Shown here piece by piece: positions 52,051 to 64,000 of a DNA stretch of 64,000 bases. This stretch comes from Bromus sterilis (taxonomy: Eukaryota > Streptophyta > Magnoliopsida > Poales > Poaceae). The first letter of the stretch is position 1; each line of letters starts with the position of its first letter. Position numbers and translations under genes: made by a program. Location: contig CATLOQ010000001.1 in NCBI GenBank assembly GCA_950022295.1, positions 1 to 64,000 on the forward strand, in the 5' to 3' direction. The notes beneath the pieces were generated by a model. That model made no database searches. It was not told where the DNA came from and worked only from the letters and a program-made list of their open reading frames with translations.

Positions 52051-55000
52051 AAACTCTCGGTACGGGTCTACCGGTGTGAATAATGTGGTGAAATGTGTTC
52101 AAACTTGGTTTTCCATGTACATATGTGCTAACCAAACATAGATAGATAAAAAAGTCCATTGGTCCATCCTCGTACGGAGAAAGCTATAAGGGTAGATCTG
52201 CGGGCCCCCCCGATCTAGGGTTTCGGAGGTGAACGACCGTCGGAGGGCCGGAATCATTGGAAAACCTGCATGTGGATCTAGGTTATGTTTATAAGTGTGA
52301 TTTAATGTTTGTAGATGGCATATGTAGGACATGTGTCTGACGTTGTTCACGGACATGGGCTAACACTTAGTAAAATCGTCGATCCGTATGTGGAAACTCC
52401 CGGTACGTGTCTACCGGTGTGAATAATGTGGTGAAATGTGTTCAAACTTGGTTTTCCATGTACATATGTGCTAAGCAAACATAGATAGATAAAAAAGTCC
52501 ATTGGTCCATCCTCGTACGGAGAAAGCTATAAGGGTAGATCTGCGGGCCCCCCCCCGATCTAGGGTTTCGGAGGTGAATGACCGTCGGAGGGCCGGAATC
52601 ATTGGAAAACCTGCATGTGGAGCTAGGTTATGTTTATAAGTGTGATTTAATGTTTGTAGATGGCATATGTAGGTCATGTGTCTGACGTATTTCACGGACA
52701 TGGGCTAACACTTAGTAAAATCGTCGATCCGTATGTGGAAACTCCCGGTACGTGTCTACCGGTGTGAATAATGTGGTGAAATGTGTTCAAACTTGGTTTT
52801 CCATGTGCATATGTGCTAACCAAAAATAGATAGATAAAAAAGTCCATTGGTCCATCCTCGTACGGAGAAAGCTATAAGGGTAGATCTGCGGGCCCCCCCG
52901 ATCTAGGGTTTCGGAGGTGAATGACCGTCGGAGGGCCGGAATCATTGCAAAACCTGCATGTGGAGCTAGGTTATGTTTATAAGTGTGATTTAATGTTTGT
53001 AGATGGCATATGTAGGTCATGTGTCTGACGTTGTTCACGGACATGGGCTAACACTTAGTAAAATCGTCGATCCGTATGTGGAAACTCCCGGTACGTGTCT
53101 ACCGGTGTGAATAATGTGGTGAAATGTGTTCAAACTTGGTTTTCCATGTACATATGTGCTAACCAAACATAGATAGATAAAAAAGTCCATTGGTCCATCC
53201 TCGTACGGAGAAAGCTATAAGGGTAGATCTGCGGGCCCCCCCGATCTAGGGTTTCGGAGGTGAACGACCGTCGGAGGGCCGGAATCATTGGAAAACCTGC
53301 ATGTGGATCTAGGTTATGTTTATAAGTGTGATTTAATGTTTGTAGATGGCATATGTAGGACATGTGTCTGACGTTGTTCACGGACATGGGCTAACACTTA
53401 GTAAAATCGTCGATCCGTATGTGGAAACTCCCGGTACGTGTCTACCGGTGTGAATAATGTGGTGAAATGTGTTCAAACTTGGTTTTCCCTGTACATATGT
53501 GCTAGGCAAACATAGATAGATAAAAAAGTCCATTGGTCCATCCTCGTACGGAGAAAGCTATAAGGGTAGATCTGCGGCCCCCCCCCCCCCCGATCTAGGG
53601 TTTCGGAGGTGAATGACCGTCGGAGGGCCGGAATCATTGGAAAACCTGCATGTGGAGCTAGGTTATGTTTATAAGTGTGATTTAATGTTTGTAGATGGCA
53701 TATGTAGGTCATGTGTCTGACGTATTTCACGGACATGGGCTAACACTTAGTAAAATCGTCGATCCGTATGTGGAAACTCCCGGTACGTGTCTACCGGTGT
53801 GAATAATGTGGTGAAATGTGTTCAAACTTGGTTTTCCATGTGCATATGTGCTAACCAAAAATAGATAGATAAAAAAGTCCATTGGTCCATCCTCGTACGG
53901 AGAAAGCTATAAGGGTAGATCTGCGGGCCCCCCCGATCTAGGGTTTCGGAGGTGAATGACCGTCGGAGGGCCGGAATCATTGCAAAACCTGCATGTGGAG
54001 CTAGGTTATGTTTATAAGTGTGATTTAATGTTTGTAGATGGCATATGTAGGTCATGTGTCTGACGTTGTTCACGGACATGGGCTAACACTTAGTAAAATC
54101 GTCGATCCGTATGTGGAAACTCCCGGTACGTGTCTACCGGTGTGAATAATGTGGTGAAATGTGTTCAAACTTGGTTTTCCATGTACATATGTGCTAACCA
54201 AACATAGATAGATAAAAAAGTCCATTGGTCCATCCTCGTACGGAGAAAGCTATAAGGGTAGATCTGCGGGCCCCCCCCGATCTAGGGTTTCGGAGGTGAA
54301 CGACCGTCGGAGGGCCGGAATCATTGGAAAACCTGCATGTGGATCTAGGTTATGTTTATAAGTGTGATTTAATGTTTGTAGATGGCATATGTAGGACATG
54401 TGTCTGACGTTGTTCACGGACATGGGCTAACACTTAGTAAAATCGTCGATCCGTATGTGGAAACTCCCGGTACGTGTCTACCGGTGTGAATAATGTGGTG
54501 AAATGTGTTCAAACTTGGTTTTCCATGTACATATGTGCTAACCAAAAATAGATAGATAAAAAAGTCCATTGGTCCATCCTCGTACGGAGAAATCTATAAG
54601 GGTAGATCTGCGGGCCCCCCCGATCTAGGGTTTCGGAGGTGAATGACCGTCGGAGGGCCGGAATCATTGGAAAACCTGCATGTGGAGCTAGGTTATGTTT
54701 ATAAGTGTGATTTAATGTTTGTAGATGGCATATGTAGGTCATGTGTCTGACGTTGTTCACGGACATGGGCTAACACTTAGTAAAATCGTCGATCCGTATG
54801 TGGAAACTCCCGGTACGTGTCTACCGGTGTGAATAATGTGGTGAAATGTGTTCAAACTTGGTTTTCCATGTGCATATGTGCTAACCAAAAATAGATAGAT
54901 AAAAAAGTCCATTGGTCCATCCTCGTACGGAGAAAGCTATAAGGGTAGATCTGCGGGCCCCCCCGATCTAGGGTTTCGGAGGTGAATGACCGTCGGAGGG

Positions 55001-57530
55001 CCGGAATCATTGCAAAACCTGCATGTGGAGCTAGGTTATGTTTATAAGTGTGATTTAATGTTTGTAGATGGCATATGTAGGTCATGTGTCTGACGTTGTT
55101 CACGGACATGGGCTAACACTTAGTAAAATCGTCGATCCGTATGTGGAAACTCCCGGTACGTGTCTACCGGTGTGAATAATGTGGTGAAATGTGTTCAAAC
55201 TTGGTTTTCCATGTACATATGTGCTAACCAAACATAGATAGATAAAAAAGTCCATTGGTCCATCCTCGTACGGAGAAAGCTATAAGGGTAGATCTGCGGG
55301 CCCCCCCGATCTAGGGTTTCGGAGGTGAACGACCGTCGGAGGGCCGGAATCATTGGAAAACCTGCATGTGGATCTAGGTTATGTTTATAAGTGTGATTTA
55401 ATGTTTGTAGATGGCATATGTAGGACATGTGTCTGACGTTGTTCACGGACATGGGCTAACACTTAGTAAAATCGTCGATCCGTATGTGGAAACTCCCGGT
55501 ACGTGTCTACCGGTGTGAATAATGTGGTGAAATGTGTTCAAACTTGGTTTTCCATGTACATATGTGCTAACCAAAAATAGATAGATAAAAAAGTCCATTG
55601 GTCCATCCTCGTACGGAGAAATCTATAAGGGTAGATCTGCGGGCCCCCCCGATCTAGGGTTTCGGAGGTGAATGACCGTCGGAGGGCCGGAATCATTGGA
55701 AAACCTGCATGTGGAGCTAGGTTATGTTTATAAGTGTGATTTAATGTTTGTAGATGGCATATGTAGGTCATGTGTCTGACGTTGTTCACGGACATGGGCT
55801 AACACTTAGTAAAATCGTCGATCCGTATGTGGAAACTCTCGGTACGGGTCTACCGGTGTGAATAATGTGGTGAAATGTGTTCAAACTTGGTTTTCCCTGT
55901 ACATATGTGCTAAGCAAACATAGATAGATAAAAAAGTCCATTGGTCCATCCTCGTACGGAGAAAGCTATAAGGGTAGATCTGCTGGCCCCCCCGATCTAG
56001 GGTTTCGGAGGTGAATGACCGTCGGAGGGCCGGAATCATTGGAAAACCTGCATGTGGAGCGAGGTTATGTTTATAAGTGTGATTTAATGTTTGTAGATGG
56101 CATATGTAGGTCATGTGTCTGACGTTGTTCACGGACATGGGCTAACACTTAGTAAAATCGTCGATCCGTATGTGGAAACTCTCGGTACGGGTCTACCGGT
56201 GTGAATAATGTGGTGAAATGTGTTCAAACTTGGTTTTCCATGTACATATGTGCTAACCAAACATAGATAGATAAAAAAGTCCATTGGTCCATCCTCGTAC
56301 GGAGAAAGCTATAAGGGTAGATCTGCGGGCCCCCCCCCCGATCTAGGGTTCCGGAGGTGAATGACCGTCGGAGGGCCGGAATCATTGGAAAACCTGAATG
56401 TGGAGCTAGGTTATGTTTATAAGTGTGATTTAATGTTTGTAGATGGCATATGTAGGTCATGTGTCTGACGTTGTTCACGGACATGGGCTAACACTTAGTA
56501 AAATCGTCGATCCGTATGTGGAAACTCCCGGTACGTGTCTACCGGTGTGAATAATGTGGTGAAATGTGTTCAAACTTGGTTTTCCATGTGCATATGTGCT
56601 AACCAAAAATAGATAGATAAAAAAGTCCATTGGTCCATCCTCGTACGGAGAAAGCTATAAGGGTAGATCTGCGGGCCCCCCCGATCTAGGGTTTCGGAGG
56701 TGAATGACCGTCGGAGGGCCGGAATCATTGCAAAACCTGCATGTGGAGCTAGGTTATGTTTATAAGTGTGATTTAATGTTTGTAGATGGCATATGTAGGT
56801 CATGTGTCTGACGTTGTTCACGGACATGGGCTAACACTTAGTAAAATCGTCGATCCGTATGTGGAAACTCCCGGTACGTGTCTACCGGTGTGAATAATGT
56901 GGTGAAATGTGTTCAAACTTGGTTTTCCATGTACATATGTGCTAACCAAACATAGATAGATAAAAAAGTCCATTGGTCCATCCTCGTACGGAGAATGCTA
57001 TAAGGGTAGATCTGCGGGCCCCCCCGATCTAGGGTTTCGGAGGTGAACGACCGTCGGAGGGCCGGAATCATTGGAAAACCTGCATGTGGATCTAGGTTAT
57101 GTTTATAAGTGTGATTTAATGTTTGTAGATGGCATATGTAGGACATGTGTCTGACGTTGTTCACGGACATGGGCTAACACTTAGTAAAATCGTCGATCCG
57201 TATGTGGAAACTCCCGGTACGTGTCTACCGGTGTGAATAATGTGGTGAAATGTGTTCAAACTTGGTTTTCCATGTACATATGTGCTAACCAAAAATAGAT
57301 AGATAAAAAAGTCCATTGGTCCATCCTCGTACGGAGAAATCTATAAGGGTAGATCTGCGGGCCCCCCCGATCTAGGGTTTCGGAGGTGAATGACCGTCGG
57401 AGGGCCGGAATCATTGGAAAACCTGCATGTGGAGCTAGGTTATGTTTATAAGTGTGATTTAATGTTTGTAGATGGCATATGTAGGTCATGTGTCTGACGT
57501 TGTTCACGGACATGGGCTAACACTTAGTAA
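46500..57530. repeat. 16-monomer higher-order repeat, two tandem copies (5.50 kb)
   Basis: The segment from about 46.5 to 52.03 kb is repeated directly at about 52.03-57.53 kb with a constant offset of 5500-5501 bp. Markers are CTAGGCAAAC (48001 and 53502), CTGCTGGCCC (near 50480 and 55980), GGAGCGAGG (50558 and 56058), AACCTGAATG (near 50892 and 56392) and GAGAATGCTA (51494 and 56994). It overlaps the 7.23-kb duplication, so this sequence exists three times in the window. Confidence 0.87.
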
Positions 57531-60500
57531 AATCGTCGATCCGTATGTGGAAACTCTCGGTACGGGTCTACCGGTGTGAATAATGTGGTGAAATGTGTTC
57601 AAACTTGGTTTTCCCTGTACATATGTGCTAAGCAAACATAGATAGATAAAAAAGTCCATTGGTCCATTCTCGTACGGATAAAGCTATAAGGGTAGATCTG
57701 CGGGCCCCCCCGATCTAGGGTTCCGGAGGTGAATGACCGTCGGAGGGCCGGAATCATTGGAAAACCTGCATGTGGAGCTAGGTTATGTTTATAAGTGTGA
57801 TTTAATGTTTGTAGATGGCATATGTAGGTCATGTGTCTGACGTTGTTCACGGACATGGGCTAACACTTAGTAAAATCGTCGATCCGTATGTGGAAACTCT
57901 CGGTACGGGTCTACCGGTGTGAATAATGTGGTGAAATGTGTTCAAACTTGGTTTTCCATGTACATATGTGCTAACCAAACATAGATAGATAAAAAAGTCC
58001 ATTGGTCCATCCTCGTACGGAGAAAGCTATAAGGGTAGATCTGCGGGCCCCCCCGATCTAGGGTTTCGGAGTTGAATGACCGTCGGAGGGCCGGAATCAT
58101 TGGAAAACCTGCATGTGGAGCTAGGTTATGTTTATAAGTGTGATTTAATGTTTGTAGATGGCATATGTAGGTCATGTGTCTGACGTTGTTCACGGACATG
58201 GGCTAACACTTAGTAAAATCGTCGATCCGTATGTGGAAACTCTCGGTACGGGTCTACCGGTGTGAATAATGTGGTGAAATGTGTTCAAACTTGGTTTTCC
58301 ATGTACATATGTGCTAAGCAAACATAGATAGATAAAAAAGTCCATTGGTCCATCCTCGTACGAAGAAAGCTATAAGGGTAGATCTGCGGGCCCCCCCGAT
58401 CTAGGGTTCCGGAGGTGAATGACCGTCGGAGGGCCGGAATCATTGGAAAACCTGCATGTGGAGCTAGGTTATGTTTATAAGTGTGATTTAATGTTTGTAG
58501 ATGGCATATGTAGGTCATGTGTCCGACGTTGTTCACGGACATGGGCTAACATTTAGTAAAATCGTCGATCCGTATGTGGAAACTCTCGGTACGGGTCTAC
58601 CGGTGTGAATAATGTGGTGAAATGTGTTCAAACTTGGTTTTCCATGTACATATGTGCTAAGCAAACATAGATAGATAAAAAAGTCCATTGGTCCATCCTC
58701 GTACGGAGAAAGCTATAAGGGTAGATCTGCGGGCCCCCCCCCCCGATCTAGGGTTCCGGAGGTGAATGACCGTCGGAGGGCCGGAATCCTTGGAAAACCT
58801 GCATGTGGAGCTAGGTTATGTTTATAAGTGTGATTTAATGTTTGTAGATGGCATATGTAGGTCATGTGTCTGACGTTGTTCACGGACATGGGCTAACACT
58901 TAGTAAAATCGTCGATCCGTATGTGGAAACTCCCCGTACGTGTCTACCGGTGTGAATAATGTGGTGAAATGTGTTCAAACTTGGTTTTCCATGTACATAT
59001 GTGCTAACCAAACATAGATAGATAAAAAAGTCCATTGGTCCATCCTCGTACGGAGAAAGCTATAAGGGTAGATCTGCGGGCCCCCCCGATCTAGGGTTTC
59101 GGAGGTGAACGACCGTCGGAGGGCCGGAATCATTGGAAAACCTGCATGTGGATCTAGGTTATGTTTATAAGTGTGATTTAATGTTTGTAGATGGCATATG
59201 TAGGACATGTGTCTGACGTTGTTCACGGACATGGGCTAACACTTAGTAAAATCGTCGATCCGTATGTGGAAACTCCCGGTACGTGTCTACCGGTGTGAAT
59301 AATGTGGTGAAATGTGTTCAAACTTGGTTTTCCATGTACATATGTGCTAAGCAAACATAGATAGATAAAAAAGTCCATTGGTCCATCCTCGTACGGACAA
59401 AGCTATAAGGGTAGATCTGCGGGCCCCCCCCCGATCTAGGGTTTCGGAGGTGAATGACCGTCGGAGGGCCGGAATCATTGGAAAACCTGCATGTGGAGCT
59501 AGGTTATGTTTATAAGTGTGATTTAATGTTTGTAGATGGCATATGTAGGTCATGTGTCTGACGTTGTTCACGGACATGGGCTAACACTTAGTAAAATCGT
59601 CGATCCGTATGTGGAAACTCTCGGTACGGGTCTACCGGTGTGAATAATGTGGTGAAATGTGTTCAAACTTGGTTTTCCATGTACATATGTGCTAAGCAAA
59701 CATAGATAGATAAAAAAGTCCATTGGTCCATCCTCGTACGGAGAAAGCTATAAGGGTAGATCTGCGGGCCCCCCCCCCCGATCTAGGGTTCCGGAGGTGA
59801 ATGACCGTCGGAGGGCCGGAATCCTTGGAAAACCTGCATGTGGAGCTAGGTTATGTTTATAAGTGTGATTTAATGTTTGTAGATGGCATATGTAGGTCAT
59901 GTGTCTGACGTTGTTCACGGACATGGGCTAACACTTAGTAAAATCGTCGATCCGTATGTGGAAACTCCCCGTACGTGTCTACCGGTGTGAATAATGTGGT
60001 GAAATGTGTTCAAACTTGGTTTTCCATGTACATATGTGCTAACCAAACATAGATAGATAAAAAAGTCCATTGGTCCATCCTCGTACGGAGAAAGCTATAA
60101 GGGTAGATCTGCGGGCCCCCCCGATCTAGGGTTTCGGAGGTGAACGACCGTCGGAGGGCCGGAATCATTGGAAAACCTGCATGTGGATCTAGGTTATGTT
60201 TATAAGTGTGATTTAATGTTTGTAGATGGCATATGTAGGACATGTGTCTGACGTTGTTCACGGACATGGGCTAACACTTAGTAAAATCGTCGATCCGTAT
60301 GTGGAAACTCCCGGTACATGTCTACCGGTGTGAATAATGTGGTGAAATGTGTTCAAACTTGGTTTTCCATGTACATATGTGCTAAGCAAACATAGATAGA
60401 TAAAAAAGTCCATTGGTCCATCCTCGTACGGAGAAAGCTATAAGGGTAGATCTGCGGGCCCCCCCCCCCGATCTAGGGTTTCGGAGGTGAATGACCGTCG

Positions 60501-63500
60501 GAGGGCCGGAATCATTGGAAAACCTGCATGTGGAGCTAGGTTATGTTTATAAGTGTGATTTAATGTTTGTAGATGGCATATGTAGGTCATGTGTCTGACG
60601 TATTTCACGGACATGGGCTAACACTTAGTAAAATCGTCGATCCGTATGTGGAAACTCCCGGTACGTGTCTACCGGTGTGAATAATGTGGTGAAATGTGTT
60701 CAAACTTGGTTTTCCATGTGCATATGTGCTAACCAAAAATAGATAGATAAAAAAGTCCATTGGTCCATCCTCGTACGGAGAAAGCTATAAGGGTAGATCT
60801 GCGGGCCCCCCCGATCTAGGGTTTCGGAGGTGAATGACCGTCGGAGGGCCGGAATCATTGCAAAACCTGCATGTGGAGCTAGGTTATGTTTATAAGTGTG
60901 ATTTAATGTTTGTAGATGGCATATGTAGGTCATGTGTCTGACGTTGTTCACGGACATGGGCTAACACTTAGTAAAATCGTCGATCCGTATGTGGAAACTC
61001 CCGGTACGTGTCTACCGGTGTGAATAATGTGGTGAAATGTGTTCAAACTTGGTTTTCCATGTACATATGTGCTAACCAAACATAGATAGATAAAAAAGTC
61101 CATTGGTCCATCCTCGTACGGAGAAAGCTATAAGGGTAGATCTGCGGGCCCCCCCGATCTAGGGTTTCGGAGGTGAACGACCGTCGGAGGGCCGGAATCA
61201 TTGGAAAACCTGCATGTGGATCTAGGTTATGTTTATAAGTGTGATTTAATGTTTGTAGATGGCATATGTAGGACATGTGTCTGACGTTGTTCACGGACAT
61301 GGGCTAACACTTAGTAAAATCGTCGATCCGTATGTGGAAACTCCCGGTACGTGTCTACCAGTGTGAATAATGTGGTGAAATGTGTTCAAACTTGGTTTTC
61401 CCTGTACATATGTGCTAAGCAAACATAGATAGATAAAAAAGTCCATTGGTCCATCCTCGTACGGAGAAAGCTATAAGGGTAGATCTGCGGGCCCCCCCCC
61501 CGATCTAGGGTTTCGGAGGTGAATGACCGTCGGAGGGCCGGAATCATTGGAAAACCTGCATGTGGAGCTAGGTTATGTTTATAAGTGTGATTTAATGTTT
61601 GTAGATGGCATATGTAGGTCATGTGTCTAACGTATTTCACGGACATGGGCTAACACTTAGTAAAATCGTCGATCCGTATGTGGAAACTCCCGGTACGTGT
61701 CTACCGGTGTGAATAATGTGGTGAAATGTGTTCAAACTTGGTTTTCCATGTGCATATGTGCTAACCAAAAATAGATAGATAAAAAAGTCCATTGGTCCAT
61801 CCTCGTACGGAGAAAGCTATAAGGGTAGATCTGCGGGCCCCCCCGATCTAGGGTTTCGGAGGTGAATGACCGTCGGAGGGCCGGAATCATTGCAAAACCT
61901 GCATGTGGAGCTAGGTTATGTTTATAAGTGTGATTTAATGTTTGTAGATGGCATATGTAGGTCATGTGTCTGACGTTGTTCACGGACATGGGCTAACACT
62001 TAGTAAAATCGTCGATCCGTATGTGGAAACTCCCGGTACGTGTCTACCGGTGTGAATAATGTGGTGAAATGTGTTCAAACTTGGTTTTCCATGTACATAT
62101 GTGCTAACCAAACATAGATAGATAAAAAAGTCCATTGGTCCATCCTCGTACGGAGAAAGCTATAAGGGTAGATCTGCGGGCCCCCCCCGATCTAGGGTTT
62201 CGGAGGTGAACGACCGTCGGAGGGCCGGAATCATTGGAAAACCTGCATGTGGATCTAGGTTATGTTTATAAGTGTGATTTAATGTTTGTAGATGGCATAT
62301 GTAGGACATGTGTCTGACGTTGTTCACGGACATGGGCTAACACTTAGTAAAATCGTCGATCCGTATGTGGAAACTCCCGGTACGTGTCTACCGGTGTGAA
62401 TCATGTGGTGAAATGTGTTCAAACTTGGTTTTCCATGTACATATGTGCTAAGCAAACATAGATAGATAAAAAAGTCCATTGGTCCATCCTCGTACGGAGA
62501 AAGCTATAAGGGTAGATCTGCGGGGCCCCCCCCCCGATCTAGGGTTTCGGAGGTGAATGACCGTCGGAGGGCCGGAATCATTGGAAAACCTGCATGTGGA
62601 GCTAGGTTATGTTTATAAGTGTGATTTAATGTTTGTAGATGGCATATGTAGGTCATGTGTCTGACGTATTTCACGGACATGGGCTAACACTTAGTAAAAT
62701 CGTCGATCCGTATGTGGAAACTCCCGGTACGTGTCTACCGGTGTGAATAATGTGGTGAAATGTGTTCAAACTTGGTTTTCCATGTGCATATGTGCTAACC
62801 AAAAATAGATAGATAAAAAAGTCCATTGGTCCATCCTCGTACGGAGAAAGCTATAAGGGTAGATCTGCGGGCCCCCCCGATCTAGGGTTTCGGAGGTGAA
62901 TGACCGTCGGAGGGCCGGAATCATTGCAAAACCTGCATGTGGAGCTAGGTTATGTTTATAAGTGTGATTTAATGTTTGTAGATGGCATATGTAGGTCATG
63001 TGTCTGACGTTGTTCACGGACATGGGCTAACACTTAGTAAAATCGTCGATCCGTATGTGGAAACTCCCGGTACGTGTCTACCGGTGTGAATAATGTGGTG
63101 AAATGTGTTCAAACTTGGTTTTCCATGTACATATGTGCTAACCAAACATAGATAGATAAAAAAGTCCATTGGTCCATCCTCGTACGGAGAAAGCTATAAG
63201 GGTAGATCTGCGGGCCCCCCCCGATCTAGGGTTTCGGAGGTGAACGACCGTCGGAGGGCCGGAATCATTGGAAAACCTGCATGTGGATCTAGGTTATGTT
63301 TATAAGTGTGATTTAATGTTTGTAGATGGCATATGTAGGACATGTGTCTGACGTTGTTCACGGACATGGGCTAACACTTAGTAAAATCGTCGATCCGTAT
63401 GTGGAAACTCCCGGTACGTGTCTACCGGTGTGAATCATGTGGTGAAATGTGTTCAAACTTGGTTTTCCATGTACATATGTGCTAAGCAAACATAGATAGA

Positions 63501-64000
63501 TAAAAAAGTCCATTGGTCCATCCTCGTACGGAGAAAGCTATAAGGGTAGATCTGCGGGGCCCCCCCCCCGATCTAGGGTTTCGGAGGTGAATGACCGTCG
63601 GAGGGCCGGAATCATTGGAAAACCTGCATGTGGAGCTAGGTTATGTTTATAAGTGTGATTTAATGTTTGTAGATGGCATATGTAGGTCATGTGTCTGACG
63701 TATTTCACGGACATGGGCTAACACTTAGTAAAATCGTCGATCCGTATGTGGAAACTCCCGGTACGTGTCTACCGGTGTGAATAATGTGGTGAAATGTGTT
63801 CAAACTTGGTTTTCCATGTGCATATGTGCTAACCAAAAATAGATAGATAAAAAAGTCCATTGGTCCATCCTTGTACGGAGAAAGCTATAAGGGTAGATCT
63901 GCGGGCCCCCCCGATCTAGGGTTTCGGAGGTGAATGACCGTCGGAGGGCCGGAATCATTGCAAAACCTGCATGTGGAGCTAGGTTATGTTTATAAGTGTG

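Larger units (their letters stand above)
13313..64000. repeat. Satellite DNA array, 343-bp monomer, about 147 head-to-tail copies
   Basis: One monomer follows another without interruption to the window end, all in the same orientation. Taking GATCTAGGGTTTCGG as the start, the first copies begin at 13329, 13677 and 14020; canonical spacing is 343 bp and departures are almost all due to a C tract (about C5 to C15) just before GATC. Monomers differ at few, recurring diagnostic sites: GAACGACC/GAATGACC, GGATCTAGG/GGAGCTAGG, ATTGGAAAA/ATTGCAAAA, ACTCCCGGTACGTG/ACTCTCGGTACGGG, GTTGTTCAC/GTATTTCAC. No other DNA is inserted in over 50 kb. The length is near two nucleosome repeats, as in many plant satellites. 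The 85-aa minus-strand frame in nearly every copy is not a gene: 343 is not a multiple of three and no promoter or domain is seen. I do not recognise the family. Confidence 0.97.

Noticed and set aside
13291..63023. An 85-87-residue minus-strand reading frame (beginning MSVNNVRHM) in almost every satellite monomer
   Set aside because: It recurs only because the DNA recurs. The monomer is 343 bp, so frames do not continue between copies. There is no domain, no codon-level constraint visible (variants fall anywhere) and no promoter context. Longer versions at 16559, 21729, 30628 and 36173 come from small indels.
13313..64000. CRISPR-like or phage-like repeat array
   Set aside because: There are no unique spacers. 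The whole 343-bp unit repeats, and the sequence is clearly plant nuclear DNA.
13313..64000. Ribosomal intergenic spacer repeats
   Set aside because: No rRNA gene, promoter-like spacer motif or other rDNA sequence was seen anywhere in the window.

Overview
The window looks like nuclear DNA of a grass, probably a pooid or Triticeae species. The evidence is a two-gene CACTA (En/Spm) transposon with spliced plant introns, a grass-type DUF6598 gene with GT-AG introns, several MITE-like inverted repeats and a very long satellite array. There are no bacterial features. The species cannot be named from sequence alone.

Layout. (1) 1-5514 is the 3' part of a CACTA DNA transposon on the + strand. It carries the C-terminal part of a TNP2/TNPD-like transposase (DUF4218 then DUF4216), a complete nine-exon TNPA-like protein (621 aa after my splicing), a GC-rich subterminal zone of direct and inverted CTACGCCGACGG motifs, and a terminal inverted repeat ending in ...GTAGTG. 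(2) 5515-9725 has no gene I can support. It holds fragments of small DNA elements and a GC-rich stretch ending in an A tract that may be a retroposed or LINE-like tail. (3) 9726-13004, minus strand, is a three-exon DUF6598-domain gene. At least two apparent frameshifts make it a likely pseudogene, and its second intron holds an 855-bp non-autonomous hAT-like element with an 8-bp target duplication. (4) 13313 to the window end is one uninterrupted head-to-tail satellite array: about 50.7 kb, about 147 copies of a 343-bp monomer.

The satellite is the outstanding feature. Its monomers fall into recurring classes. One basic module is a trimer of about 1.03 kb. Above it, segments of 10, 15, 16 and about 20 monomers have been copied with very few differences, giving nested higher-order repeats of 3.43, 5.17, 5.50 and 7.23 kb. 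Each monomer has a C tract of variable length (about C5 to C15) next to a GATCTAGGGTTT box that includes the plant telo-box. I do not recognise this satellite family.

How the parts relate. The two CACTA proteins and the subterminal motifs form one mobile system: in En/Spm, TNPA binds subterminal repeats and TNPD acts at the ends. The DUF6598 gene is a bystander lying right at the edge of the satellite array. The 85-aa minus-strand reading frame recurring in nearly every monomer is a by-product of repetition, not a gene family.
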